Below are positions 24,101 through 36,960 of a stretch of DNA of 64,000 nucleotides, in pieces. Positions within the stretch are counted from its first letter, which is position 1. Each line of letters starts with the position of its first letter. A model generated the notes under the pieces. That model searched no databases, was not told the DNA's origin, and saw only the letters and a list, made by a program, of their open reading frames with translations. Made by a program: the position numbers and the translations under genes. Source of the DNA: Xenopus tropicalis (taxonomy: Eukaryota > Chordata > Amphibia > Anura > Pipidae); contig NC_030678.2 in the NCBI RefSeq assembly GCF_000004195.4, forward strand, positions 91,414,404 through 91,478,403, read 5' to 3'.

Positions 24101-24849
24101 AGGAAAAAAACCATTAAATGCACCGGCAGTCACCTGTTAAAAGCTTTTATGTGTTTAACACAGTATCGCAGGAATACTGTAACTCGCTACATCACTGATG
24201 CTCTTCTTTTCAATTTTTTTCTTTCCAATAGTGTATTTCAAATAGCATTACCCCAGCAGTATTTAATGTGTTTAGGTTTATTGCCATATTTATTTGCATA
24301 TTTACTAAATAATCCACACATCAGGAATAAGCTGAATTCTCATGTATAGAATCTGATTCGTAGGTTGCTCACGTCCTGCTAAGTAAGAGGGATTACACGT
24401 TTGTTCTGATTGTTAGGTGTGTTTGCCCTGCAGTGACAGTAGTTCTCATGTGCTCCTGGTACTGTTAGAAAGTGTGTGCCACTCGGCTGTACTGTCTGAG
24501 AGAGTTTATACACTGTGGGCTATATCTCTTGGCATGCTGGTCAGTCAGCAAGAAAGGACAGTGAATTAAACTGGCTGCATGTAATTGTATTAAACTTCAA
24601 GCAGCATTGCTTGCTAATGTAAGCTGCCATTTGAATGTAGTGTGGTTCTGAGCAAGGTCCACACAGTACTTTACTTCCTTTGTTCTTGACGTTAATCACT
24701 GACTTCTGGCCAGCAAGGGAGGTACATGCATACAGAGTTAGCCCATTCTGTTGCAATCGTATGACGCATAGGTGAAAATCCTAACCCCTTACAGTTCTAA
24801 CCGAGATCCCAGCACTTTGCTGAGCCTTGTAGTGCAGCTCTGGCTAGCA
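21184..24849. other. Non-coding stretch upstream of the gene
   Basis: AT-rich and without a recognisable exon, RNA gene or complete element. The last few hundred bases are less AT-rich and may include a promoter for the exon starting at 24850. No TATA box or CpG cluster can be pointed to. Confidence 0.4.
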
Positions 24850-24942
24850 ATGCAGGGGTTAAGTGAGAGCATTAACGAAAGCAACGCCTTCCAAGTCACA
24901 AAGGGGAGAGACAAGGGGAAGGGTGGGCAGTTTCTGTTTCAA
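24850..24942 (+). CDS. Candidate first coding exon of the small membrane-protein gene
   Basis: The ATG at 24850 (G at -3) opens a frame starting MQGLSESINESNAFQVTKGR that runs 31 codons to a donor CAA/GTAAGG. The phase is 0, which fits the acceptor at 25344. With the two following exons this would give a protein of about 102 residues with a charged, soluble N-terminal half. Evidence is only the start codon, the donor and the phase. Transcript data could show instead that coding starts in a far upstream exon such as 4511-4572. Confidence 0.4.
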
Positions 24943-25214
24943 GTAAGGATGACACAAGCACCACTCATTTCCTTATTAATCGGTTCAAACCAGTTCTTAC
25001 AGGAACCACTGGTGATAAATGTGGGAGTTCTCAGAAGTCATTCATTTCATTTTGTGCAGAGCTTCAGTGCACACAGCCCAGCTCCGAGCCTCCCTCAGTA
25101 GGCAGGAGACACACGCATTACTCACATTTCATTGATTTCCTATGCTGCCTCCAGGCACGCTTTAAGCATCACAATCTTACTTTATTTTCTAATTCTGCGG
25201 AGGGTAAGTAATAA

Positions 25215-27399
<2,185 letters not shown>

Positions 27400-29390
27400 A
27401 GGGATTACACCCAGGGGATTGGGAAGCAAGGGAGGGGGGTGGTAAAGGGGATAAAAGATGATGCTTCTAAGTGGAACTTCAACTGACATGATTAACTGTT
27501 AAATACAAATTACTGAATCTGGAACACATTTAAAAAAAGAACATTATTTGTTACAAGTTATTTTTGATTTTTTTTCACAATATAAAAATCAATTGATGTT
27601 CAGAGATGTCTATGTGGAAAAGTGAGACACACCATTTTCATGGCCTATTTTTCCTATGGCACGTTTTCCCTAACAGTTCAAATTCTCCCTTAAAGCTTTG
27701 AATAACAGAAAGGTTTGCAAACCTTTTTTTTTCTCCACTTAAGGGGCAAACTTATTGGGTACTATAATGACGAACTAGGGCAATGCAGAGCATTGGTCTC
27801 TAGACCCCTTCAGATTTTAAAGAAAAATGAAGCTGAAAAATGAAGTTAAAATACTAAACCATTGCAGATATTTCTGTCTTATTGGAACTGGATGTGCTCC
27901 TTTCATGTCTGTAACTTTATTCTGGAAGGCTACATTGGTGGATTGCTGTGCAGTCTGTTGTGCCTCCATCCAGATCTCTTAATACGTTTATAATGTTTGT
28001 GGAACTTCAGAAACAAAGACTAATTACTTTTCCCAGTGTCTTAAGTATCAGTTTCCTGGCCTATACTTGTACATGAATATAACTAGAGGCTTTCACTGCA
28101 TTTGGATATATTCTGGGTAATTTGGCTATGACCTAACACAAGGCAGACGCCCTGCTGGTATATTTGTATGTGAAGAGCCAACAGGCGTTTTAATCACCTT
28201 ATGTGAAATATTGCAGATTTGGCAAGAACTGGTGCATATTGGGTTATTCTCTCTTGTAAGGGGATGCCAGCATTGGAAGGGAATAGTAATCAGTGATGTC
28301 ACTTCTTTTTACTGAAACCATCACACAAGGTTGGTACCTGTCCAATTCTGTAAGAATGACATTGTTTTTTTTTGTTTTTTTTATATTCTGTACATATAGA
28401 ATGGAAAGCTGAAACTGAACTTTATAAAAGCCACCTTTGATCATTCCAGAACTTCTTGTGTCAGTTCTTCCTTGTACATTTACCACTCCTTTGTCATCTG
28501 TGCTGCGTTTTATATTTCCATTGCATTGATCCCTTCTGCCTCCACTCCCTTCGGAGTTACGTTTGTTGCGTGCATGTTAATCCTCCCTGCAGAAAACCCT
28601 TTTGTCTGTGATTTCTCAATCCTTTTTGCCTTGCAGAAGCAGGAAGCAGGAAGTGTGTGCTGAGCTTCTGGCTCTGCCTTTAGTACTGACCTAATGATGC
28701 AGCTGCCTTCCTAGAAAACTTATTCACAGCTCCATTTGCTATCTTGCCCAAGCTGAGTCATTGGGAGTCACATTAACTCATAAGTACACACTTTGTCTTT
28801 CAGACTTTGTCCTTCCCAACTGGGATTATCCAGGCATTGTGCTTGCACCCTGTCTGCCCAGTTTGCAAGCTATTTGTCCTGCAGCCAGTATATAACTAGG
28901 AAACCAGTGACTAGATTTGTGTTGTATTTTGTTATGTGTGGAACCTTTGATTTTCCTGAAACTTTTCACACAGTAGCTACAAACATTTCCTTTAAATTCG
29001 TATAACTGTGTCTTCACAAACTGACACATTTGACCCAGACTGTACAATTATCTGCTCTAGGAGCAGAACTTTTTCTCATCTCTCTGGCGTTTACCTTTGC
29101 TATTCTACAGTTATTCTGCGTTCACTTGTTGTGCTTCTGATTCTAATTGTTGGGAAAGTTTCAACTTGGATCTTTAACGTTTCAGTGGCGCACAAGCTTT
29201 TTTTTGTGTGTTTATGTGTTTGTTAAGTCAATGGCTGTATCCTCCTTTTTGAGTACAAACATGCCTAGTGAGTGAGTCAGCAACTGATGACGCAGATGGG
29301 ACTGTTTTGCTATTGAATTTCTGCAGAAAAGGTACTCAGGCATTATCATAAACAAATAACATTACATATGCTGCTTAAAACTACACTTAA

Positions 29391-29726
29391 AGGGGCAGAT
29401 CACTGTAAGATTAACTTTTAGTATGCTGTAGGCAACATTGCTTTAATGTACTTTTTGTTCTGTAATCTTCAGGTTTAAAATGGAAACTAGAATGCTAGGA
29501 TCTATTTACCATAGCAATCATAAAGACTGCAAAATGAATAGGAAACCTAAGTGTTACAAAATAAGGATAGCAGAACTAAAGCCTCAAGGTTTTTTTAGTT
29601 GCCAGGCCTAATGAACCTAGCAACCAAGGGGCATTTTTATCTACAGGCTGTAAAGAGACATAATAGGAAGGCTAATCATTGAAACAACATAAAAGTATCA
29701 AGTGAAGACCAACATTAACTTACCCT
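29391..29726. mobile_element. Decayed TTAA-flanked MITE
   Basis: TTAA at 29387-29390 and 29727-29730. The interior has TTTTAGTATGCTGTAG, TAGCAACCAAGG and related words of the family at 6547-6949. Confidence 0.6.
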
Positions 29727-30260
29727 TTAATTTTAAATAAAAATATTTTTATAAATAGGCATTTCTATGAGGTATCCTGTTTTTTTTTTATTTTCATCTG
29801 CATTATGGGATCTTTTGTGAACCTAGAAAAGCAAATGCAGAATACAGTGATTATTTTTATTTATTTTGACTTTTCACTGCAGTTTGTTCTGTTTGCTGTG
29901 TGCTTCCTAATGTATTGTATCAAAGTGCTTTATAATAAAAGGTCAGTAACCAGCAGTGCATGCTCCAAACAGGTCATTCCCATCACCTGCTCTTTACCTT
30001 GCCCATATCGTCGTGACATCTTCATGGCTGTACCATCCTGTCGGATAGCTTATCAGACTGATGTTGACTGTTGGATGTCATGGCAACAACAGTCGGTAGG
30101 CTGTCTGACATTTTGGTGTCTTTCACGTGACCAACTGTTTTCATCATTCGCTTCTGTTTCTTTGGTTTGTCACAGTTATTTCAATTGTCTGTGTTTATTT
30201 TTTTCCAGTACAGCTTCCCAATATAATAAAGTTCTTAACATTAAACAGCTATAAGATTAA

Positions 30261-30587
30261 AGGTATACTGTCATCAAAATTTAAAAAAAAAGTATTTTGT
30301 TGTATAAAATTTTTTGTAGCAACCAAGCAGTGGTTTGAATGAGAGACTGAAAGATGTATATAAGAAAAGTAATAAAAATGAAGGCTAAAAATAACACTAT
30401 AGCGTTACAGATCTATAGTTTTTGGCTGCCAGGGGCAGAAGAGGAAGGCAAATAATTAAAAAAAAAAAAAAAAACAGAAACAGCTGAAAGATAAAGCAAA
30501 ACGCCAGATCTTTTAAAATACATAAAGATTCTCATGTTAATTTATTTTTTTGATAGAAGAATACATCATGTGATGACAATATACCTT
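30261..30587. mobile_element. TTAA-flanked MITE with 15-bp inverted ends
   Basis: TTAA at 30257-30260 and 30588-30591. AGGTATACTGTCATC pairs with GATGACAATATACCT with one mismatch. The interior repeats GTAGCAACCAAGCAGTGGTT and GAGAGACTGAAAG of the 6547 family, so the body is shared while the ends differ. Confidence 0.75.
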
Positions 30588-31503
30588 TTAAGATCCATTT
30601 TATACTTGCTGAAATTGTTTGCATGGTCCCACTTTATGTAGTTATTTCAACTGTTATCTGTATGACATGTATCATCACAGCAAATGTGTTCTGTAGAAGG
30701 GTCAGCAACTTATACTGCCCTGTAAAAATTGCTACAGCACCCTGCAGAGCACATACTGACTTGCTTTTTACACTGATTTAGAGCAGTGCAGCACAGTGCA
30801 TTCGATCACAGATACAAGTAGCCAGTAGTGAGCTGTAGTAATCTTCCTCCAAGCAACATTCTCCCCACTGATTTAGGTAGGCTTCATTGTCAACAGCATT
30901 GTTAGCTGTTCTTGGCAAGAATCAGCCATATAGATTGAAACACAGTGCCACTGAGCTGCTCACCCCCAGTGCTCCACACATAACCCCTGATTCCACACAA
31001 TAAGGAAGGTTAATAATTAAATGTAAATGTATAAAAACAAAAATGGCAATAAAGCAAATTCATGACAAAACCGGCCGTTTCCTGACACACAGAAATTCTG
31101 TGCAGTAGCTTTATTGTATATTCTCATCTACTTTTCTTTACATTTACTATAGAATTTGCAGGAGCCCCTGTGGCCAGGGGAGCAGGTTTTACCCAGCATG
31201 ATGTGTTACTGTGATACAAGATTAGATAAGCCTGTTTATATATTTTTTACTGACACACATAATTCGACTTTCAGAACGAGGTAGAACTACCTTCAGCAAG
31301 TATACACCGTGCACCACGGTCAATCATTAATGGCTTCAAGTTTTCATTGCTAAATTGATTGTTTTTGTGTTTCTTCTTATGAATGCCATTACAGAGAACT
31401 TTTATATGCTTTATAAGTGTTCTTATTCACTGAGCCTCACCTAGGTGTTTGAAGGGAAAAGAATACAGATTAAACAATTATTTTTCTCTTCTTGTTTTTA
31501 TCA

Positions 31504-31513
31504 AATAAATAAA
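31504..31513 (+). promoter_or_regulatory. Candidate polyadenylation signal
   Basis: Two overlapping AATAAA hexamers are followed within 30 bases by a GT/T-rich stretch (CTTGTGTCTTTGTGTTTC). This is the usual layout of a vertebrate cleavage site. Whether the 27-kb gene uses it is unknown. Confidence 0.4.
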
Positions 31514-31639
31514 CAACTGGGAAAAAAACACTTGTGTCTTTGTGTTTCATGACATATAACTTATTGTTTTGGGGTGGCTGGGCAGTTCTGTAGGAGCTAT
31601 GTAGAAACAATACTATCCCATCTTAGTTTTTTATATATT

Positions 31640-31790
31640 TAATTTTGAAATTTCACATGGGGTTAGCCATATTCTTCATTTCCCAGGGTGCCACAGCCAT
31701 GTGACCTGTACTCTGATAAACTTCAGTCACACTTTACTGTGACAGAACAATGGGAAGGCAGCAAGATAACATGGGTATTAATATGATGTC
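31640..31790. repeat. Fragment of the repeat family at 54172-54759
   Basis: Shares TTAATTTTGAAATTTCACAT, CATTTCCCAGGGTGCCAC and GAACAATGGGAAGG in the same order with 54260-54450. Both ends are missing. Confidence 0.7.
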
Positions 31791-31825
31791 AGTTCTTCCT
31801 TAGATGCTGTAAAAGCTGCTCTTTT

Positions 31826-32150
31826 TCTGGGAAGGCTTCCTCTAGTGGGTGGGATTTGCATCCATTCAGCCACAAGAGGTGTTGTGCATTGATGTTGATG
31901 AGATTAAGCCTAATTCACAGTTTGTGTTCCAAACGCTATTCCAATCAACCTAAAGGTGGGCTAAGGTCATGGCTCTGTACAGGCCAGTCAAGTTTTTCCT
32001 CTCCTATTTCAGAAAACCAGTTCTGTATTCACCTCCCTAATGTGGGTGCATTGGACTGAAATAGCAAAGGGCATCCTACAAAATGGTGAAGAACACAATT
32101 ACATTGCCGTGTGCTCTATTGTATACCTGTGTCAGAAATGGCACCAATAC
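31826..32150 (-). pseudogene. Decayed Tc1/mariner-type transposase fragment
   Basis: Read on the minus strand, fragments such as GAAAAACTTGACTGGCCTG and CTTGTGGCTGAATGG correspond to the last catalytic block and C-terminal region (ELDWPAQSPDL and ALVAEW in related elements, from memory). The frame is interrupted several times. A second remnant of the same family lies at 36080-36960. Similar segments are widespread in fish and frog genomes. Confidence 0.55.
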
Positions 32151-32488
32151 TTTGCAGGGGATTGACTGTATATTAACCCACGACAAGTCCATAAGTTTGC
32201 AGTTATCTAAAAGCTTTTAAGTGCTTGGAAAGAACTAAAATAAAATATTGTAAATGAAAGGCAGGCTCAGCAGATGCTCAAAAGCCAGGCAGCCTGAAAA
32301 TCAAAAAGGCAAGTTTCTGCCAAAAAATGTGCCAGCAACTTTAAGAAAGCATAATACACTACAATTGCATGTCATGTCCCATGGCTAAATTGTGTGACTT
32401 GGCATTTTTGTTACTGGTTCATTTGTTAAAGGAGAACTAAATCTTAACTAAAGAAGTAGGACAGATATATTGTACATTATAGTTTAGG

Positions 32489-32779
32489 CAGGGCCGGATT
32501 TGTCTTCAGAGCGCCCCTAGGCCGCCCCCGTTGATCGCCCCTCCCCGCCCGCCCAACGCGCATGGGCAATTGAGCGGACGGCCGCTTGCATCCCCCACGC
32601 CCCCCGCAAGCGCGCATGCGCATACATTTAAAGTTCCATACGGAGCAGTGGGGAGAAGTTCCACTGCTCCGTATGGAAGAAACCTTTAAAAATGTTGTTG
32701 CGGTGGGGCGGCATGCCGCCCCTACATTTCTGCCGCCCTAGGCCCGGGCCTTTGTGGCCTCTCCACAAATCCGGGCCTG
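32489..32779. mobile_element. hAT-type MITE, GC-rich, 8-bp target duplication
   Basis: AGTTTAGG flanks the element exactly (32481-32488 and 32780-32787). The ends are CAGGGCCGGATTTGT and ACAAATCCGGGCCTG. The interior contains a strong hairpin (CATACGGAGCAGTGG with its complement, about 32638-32675) and many CG dinucleotides. A relative is at 57207-57438. Confidence 0.9.
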
Positions 32780-32789
32780 AGTTTAGGAC

Positions 32790-33690
32790 CTCTGTACCAG
32801 CCCAAGGCAACCACAGCCTTTTAGCAGTATGTACTTCTAAAGATGCCTCAGTAGCTCCCCATCTTCTTTTCTTCTGATTCACTGCACATGCTCTGTGCTG
32901 CTATCAGTTACTGAGCTTAGGGACTGACTCAAAATATACTGTATATACAGAATATAAATGTCACAACATAGGGCTAATTAGTAATTTATTCAGATTCACG
33001 TTACATGGCAGCTCTGAAACCAGTGCAATTAGCATCAGAATGTAATAATCAGCCCTGTAGTATCAGCTTATATGACAGACAAACCGTATTTTCTGCTTGA
33101 TAATTTGCTACAACCCCTAAGCTCAATGTCTCAACAGCTGCCCAGAGCCCACTGAGCTTGTAAGTGTCTTCTAACAAAATCAAAGATGGGGAGCCCCTTT
33201 GACAATTTTTAAGGTTTGAATCATTACTGCTATAAGGATGCTGAACCATAAGGCTGGTGCAGTAAGTTCAATATATGAAGTATGGCATTTATACCCTTGT
33301 TAATTTTTAGGGTTGAGTTCTCCATTCAAGATACCCAGATTGTGGGGAAAAAAGTAATTTTAAATCAAAGTTTTCAAAAATAAAAGTTTTACAGTGTGTT
33401 AGACTTCTAAGGAAGAGCATGTCTACTTAAGGTTAATGGTAAATTCTCTTTCTCGCAGTGTTGGAACAGAAATTTTGATATGAGCTCATTTAGTTGGGTT
33501 TATGTAAAAAAGGTACATAAATACTATCTGAACTGCCAAAAATGTTTTTAAATCCACATACCTGATTGTCTTTCCCGGACTGGTACTAACCATTTTCCAG
33601 CCCTCCGTAGGGTGATGGCAATGGGGAGATTTTTCTCCCATCATTGAATCTGTTTTATCTTGGCCGCCAATTCTCTTGTTTGTTTTCTAA
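32790..33690. other. Non-coding stretch
   Basis: No exon or repeat boundary was recognised. Confidence 0.45.
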
Positions 33691-33985
33691 GGGCTCTGGC
33701 ACACGGGGGAGATTAGTCGCCCGCGATTTAACTCCCTGTTCGCGGGCGACTAATCTCCCCGAGTTGCCTACCCCTGCCATCCCACCGGCGAACATGTAAG
33801 TCGCCGGCGGGATGGCAGACGCGGCGGCGCGATTTCGCGCAAATCGCCCCGCCGCGTCTGCCATCCCGCCGGCGACTTACATGTTCGCCGGTGGGATGGC
33901 AGGGGTAGGCAACTCGGGGAGATTAGTCGCCCGCGAACAGGGAGTTAAATCGCGGGCGACTAATCTCCCCCGTGTGCCAGAGCCC
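33691..33985. mobile_element. Near-perfect palindromic Harbinger-type MITE
   Basis: TAA at 33688-33690 and 33986-33988. The element begins GGGCTCTGGCACACGG and its two arms of about 145 bases are complementary with almost no mismatch up to the centre near 33838, where a few bases differ (GCGCGATTTCGCGC side against the CAAATCGCCCC side). It is very rich in CG for this window and internally repeats GGGGAGATTAGTCGCCCGCG. The 3-bp TWA duplication supports PIF/Harbinger. It is non-coding. Confidence 0.9.
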
Positions 33986-33988
33986 TAA

Positions 33989-35550
33989 AGTCACCCAAAA
34001 AAAGCTGAAGAAAATTGTATTCTTTCCCGCTGGAAATTTACATCATTGCTGGTGGGAAAGTATTTTCAGAAGATTTGTCACCCATGGTAGCACAGATTTA
34101 TCCAGGGGTGACAAATCTCCCAAAAATGCCATAATGTAGATCAGAGGGAAACCATAGTCTCTTCAACTTTCCAAAGTTGCCTCGCAACTTCAGGCACCAT
34201 CAGAAAGTGAAGCGACATTTATGATTTTTTTTATTATGATTTACCTTATTGCTTGGTGAGAAGGCATTTTTGGGAGATTTTTTTTCATCTGAGGCAGCAC
34301 AGATTTAAGTGCAGGTGACTAATCTCTCCATCTGCCATAACCCTTAAGTTCACAGTGTAATGCAACCCCTCCCTCACCTTGTACCCCTGTAAAGTAAAGG
34401 ACTCTGGGACTTGCTTTGCTTTTTCCCCCCTCTGCAAGTTCCAGATTTCATCCCTTCACAGTGGAATAGGGTTGCCATCTGGGCATTATTTGAACAGTCC
34501 AGATGGTAAATCTTCAGCTAGGGCCAGAATTACAAACTTCTAATACAATAAAAATTCCTCCCTTCCCTGACCATCTCTGCTGCTGGTTTCACCCCATTAT
34601 AAGGACATTCCGGGCTATGCCTTGCCCATTTCCCTGCCCCCATGTGACATCACCTCCTACTGCCTCACCTGAAGGCTGGAATTTCATCACAAAAAGGTGG
34701 GTACCCTACAGTAGAATAAGGTGTGGCAGGGTTTGCATGACCCCATATGTGGGTCGAGATCTGAACTCCTATAAAGGTAACATTTTCTTATTTTGCCGTT
34801 TTCTTAGCTGGTATAAATGACCTTCAGTGATACAAGTGCAATATGATAGGAAAAGTAATTATATAAATATAACATTACTATGTCCCCATTTTTTTTTATT
34901 GTAGGCCCAGTGCAAAAGTTTCCCAGCCCTTTACCCAACAGCTTCCACTACTACTTTCCCAAACATAATTGGGCTTCTCCCCCACCTCCTGAACCACAAG
35001 CTGCTAAGCAGTTTTGGTGTTCACCTTGTATTGACGAGATTTTATATTATGAAATACATGGTGCTTTCATTGGAATGATGGTGATGTCAACTCCTTTGGA
35101 TTCCTGTGATTTACCTGTTGCCCCTCCCACTCATGCCATTATTGGCCTTTTTCTTGGTTTTTAACTCTGATGATCTCTGATCATGTGATGTCATGCTAGG
35201 GCATGTACCCATTCCACTCTAGGACACATCCATTTTAGCACACAATCTTCTGATTTTTTTTCTTCTCTGGAATGATCATGGTGCTAGAGTAACAGACAAA
35301 TTCCAAGCTTCGGCATTGGCAAATTTTCTTGCAAAGCTGCGATCAAAATTCACTGCAATGGGCATTACAAAATGCCCATTGACTTTGATGTATATAGAAA
35401 AAAAGTTGCAGTTGCGTCAAATATGTCATGGTTGCATCAAAAAAATTGTGTTCATGTCAGAAAAGTCACAGTCGCTTCAAAAAAGGAGCACGAGTAAAAG
35501 GAGTTGCACGGTAGATGACTTTTTGCTTCTAAGTTTGGTGCTTCTATAGT
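33989..35550. other. Non-coding stretch with faint repeat traces
   Basis: 34030-34330 contains several degraded GGGAGATTTGTCACC-type words related to the Harbinger palindrome. 35300-35470 has GCAAAGCTGCGATC and CCCATTGACTTTGATG, reminiscent of the interior of the hAT-type family at 1879. Neither has visible ends. Confidence 0.35.
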
Positions 35551-35672
35551 AGAGCCCTGGGCTGGTCGGCCCAAACAGCCCCCCACCAGCCCACTAAATA
35601 GTGACTGTCTATGGCATCTTAGAGCAGCTCCTCTGGCATTTGCCAAAGTCCAGAGATTGCCAGTCTGGGCCT
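35551..35672. repeat. Dispersed repeat, copy 1
   Basis: Shares CCCCACCAGC, AATAGTGACTGTCTATGGCA and CCTCTGGCATTTGCCA in order with 53830-53960, in the same orientation. Family unknown. Confidence 0.75.
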
Positions 35673-36177
35673 GGGGCCAGTACAGTTTCCAGCTACTAAG
35701 AGCGCCAGTCCAGAGTCACGAGTAAGTGATTATAATCATTGGGGGCGATTTGGCACCTCCCAGTTATTATACCTTTCCTTCTCCTTTCTTTTTTATTTCA
35801 TTACTCTCATGCTTATATAAAGGAAAAACTGAAAACACATAATTTACTCCACAGAATGACTTGTGCGGTGAAAGTTTTGGGGGGGAACAAACCCTCCCTT
35901 TCCTGACAAATGCAGGGTTTACTCCCCCCCCCAAAAAAACATTGATTTTCACCTCACATATGTGATTGCTGTTTATGATATTATATTATAAATGCAACAT
36001 GGTGATGTCCAGCCAAGACAGCCATGCAATATACACTCAGCCCTCCTTTTTCTGTTTTAACAGCCTCTCTCTACAATAACTCCTTTTTGGAAGGACTTAC
36101 TTCCATTCAGCCACAACAGGATAGGTGAAGTAATGCATTAATGCTGGGGATCAGGTCTGGCTCACAGTTGGCCTTCA

Positions 36178-36817
36178 AAGGGGTTGTTCACCTTTGAGTT
36201 AAAATTTAGGGGGAGATTCACTAAGACACGAACACTCCGAGCGTATTCTTTCCGATTTTTTCGCGCTCACGCGCGAACAATTCGGGAAGGTTCTGCCGCT
36301 GGTTACAATGGTGAGTATGAAAATGTAGTGACTTTCAGATCGCCAATACGATATTATCATGAGTAATACGATTTTTTTTGTAAGTATTTTCGGGATATTT
36401 GCGATCTTCAGAAATTTTTCGTTTCCAATCCGAATTTTTCCCATTCGTGATTCGTATTCGTGAATTAGTAAATCTGCCCCTTAGTATGATTTTAGGAATT
36501 TTGCAATTGGTCTTCATTTTTATTATTTATATTTAGTTTTTGTTCAGCTAGGGTCCAAATTACCTTAGGGAGTGGTTTAAATGAGAGACAGGTATACAAA
36601 TAAGAGAGGGCCTGAATAGAAAAATAAGTACTAAAAAGTAACAATAAAACTGTTGCCTAACAGAGCAGTAGATTTTGGCTGCTGGGGTCAGTGTCCCCCA
36701 TTTTGAAAGAAGGCAAATAATTAAAAAAAAAAAAAAAAAAAAATACCAACAGAAAAGTTGCTTTGATTTGGCCAATCTATAACATATTAAAAGTTAGCTC
36801 AAAGTTGAACCGCCCCT
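36178..36817. mobile_element. TTAA-type MITE carrying a nested Harbinger-type MITE
   Basis: The ends are AAGGGGTTGTTCACCTTTGAG and CTCAAAGTTGAACCGCCCC, with TTAA at 36818-36821 and a mutated TTCA at the left. The body after the nested insertion (CAGCTAGGGTCCAAATTACC, GAGAGACAGGTATACAAATA and CATATTAAAAGTTAGC) is that of the 6547 family. A poly-A run lies at about 36725-36743. Confidence 0.8.
36209..36480. mobile_element. Harbinger-type MITE with TTA duplication, nested
   Basis: TTA at 36206-36208 and 36481-36483. The ends GGGGGAGATTCACTAA and TTAGTAAATCTGCCCC are near-complementary. The interior is rich in CG (TTTTTCGCGCTCACGCGCG). It interrupts the host element shortly after its left end. 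Confidence 0.85.
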
Positions 36818-36960
36818 TTAACTGTTTAGTTCTTCCAGTCTGAGCTAATGTATTATTAACCAGTATTATTACTGGTTATTATCCTGCTGAAACAAAAATG
36901 GTTGCTAGAAAGTAGAAAAAGCAGAATGATGGCTGCCAGTTACAATAATTAGAAGTGCTG

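Larger units (their letters stand above)
27400..31530 (+). other. Possible long 3' UTR
   Basis: After the stop there is no further exon signal. The first clear AATAAA cluster with a GT-rich stretch downstream is at 31504-31513. An earlier weaker site could end the transcript. Two TTAA-type elements lie inside. The extent is inference only. Confidence 0.3.
36080..36960 (-). pseudogene. Tc1/mariner-type remnant interrupted by nested MITEs
   Basis: Bases about 36080-36173 (CTTCCATTCAGCCACAACAG and TCTGGCTCACAGTTGGCC) match the family of the 31826 remnant. After the MITE, about 36826-36960 (AGTTCTTCCAG and TCCTGCTGAAACA) resumes with words expected further along the same family. It is non-functional and its ends are not determined. 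The right-hand part is weaker than the left. Confidence 0.5.

Noticed and set aside
29805..30254. 149-codon open frame on the + strand
   Set aside because: Composition is that of T-rich DNA, with no domain, and it lies in the presumed 3' UTR next to a MITE.
33691..33985. CpG island promoter
   Set aside because: The CG-rich block is fully explained by the palindromic transposable element.
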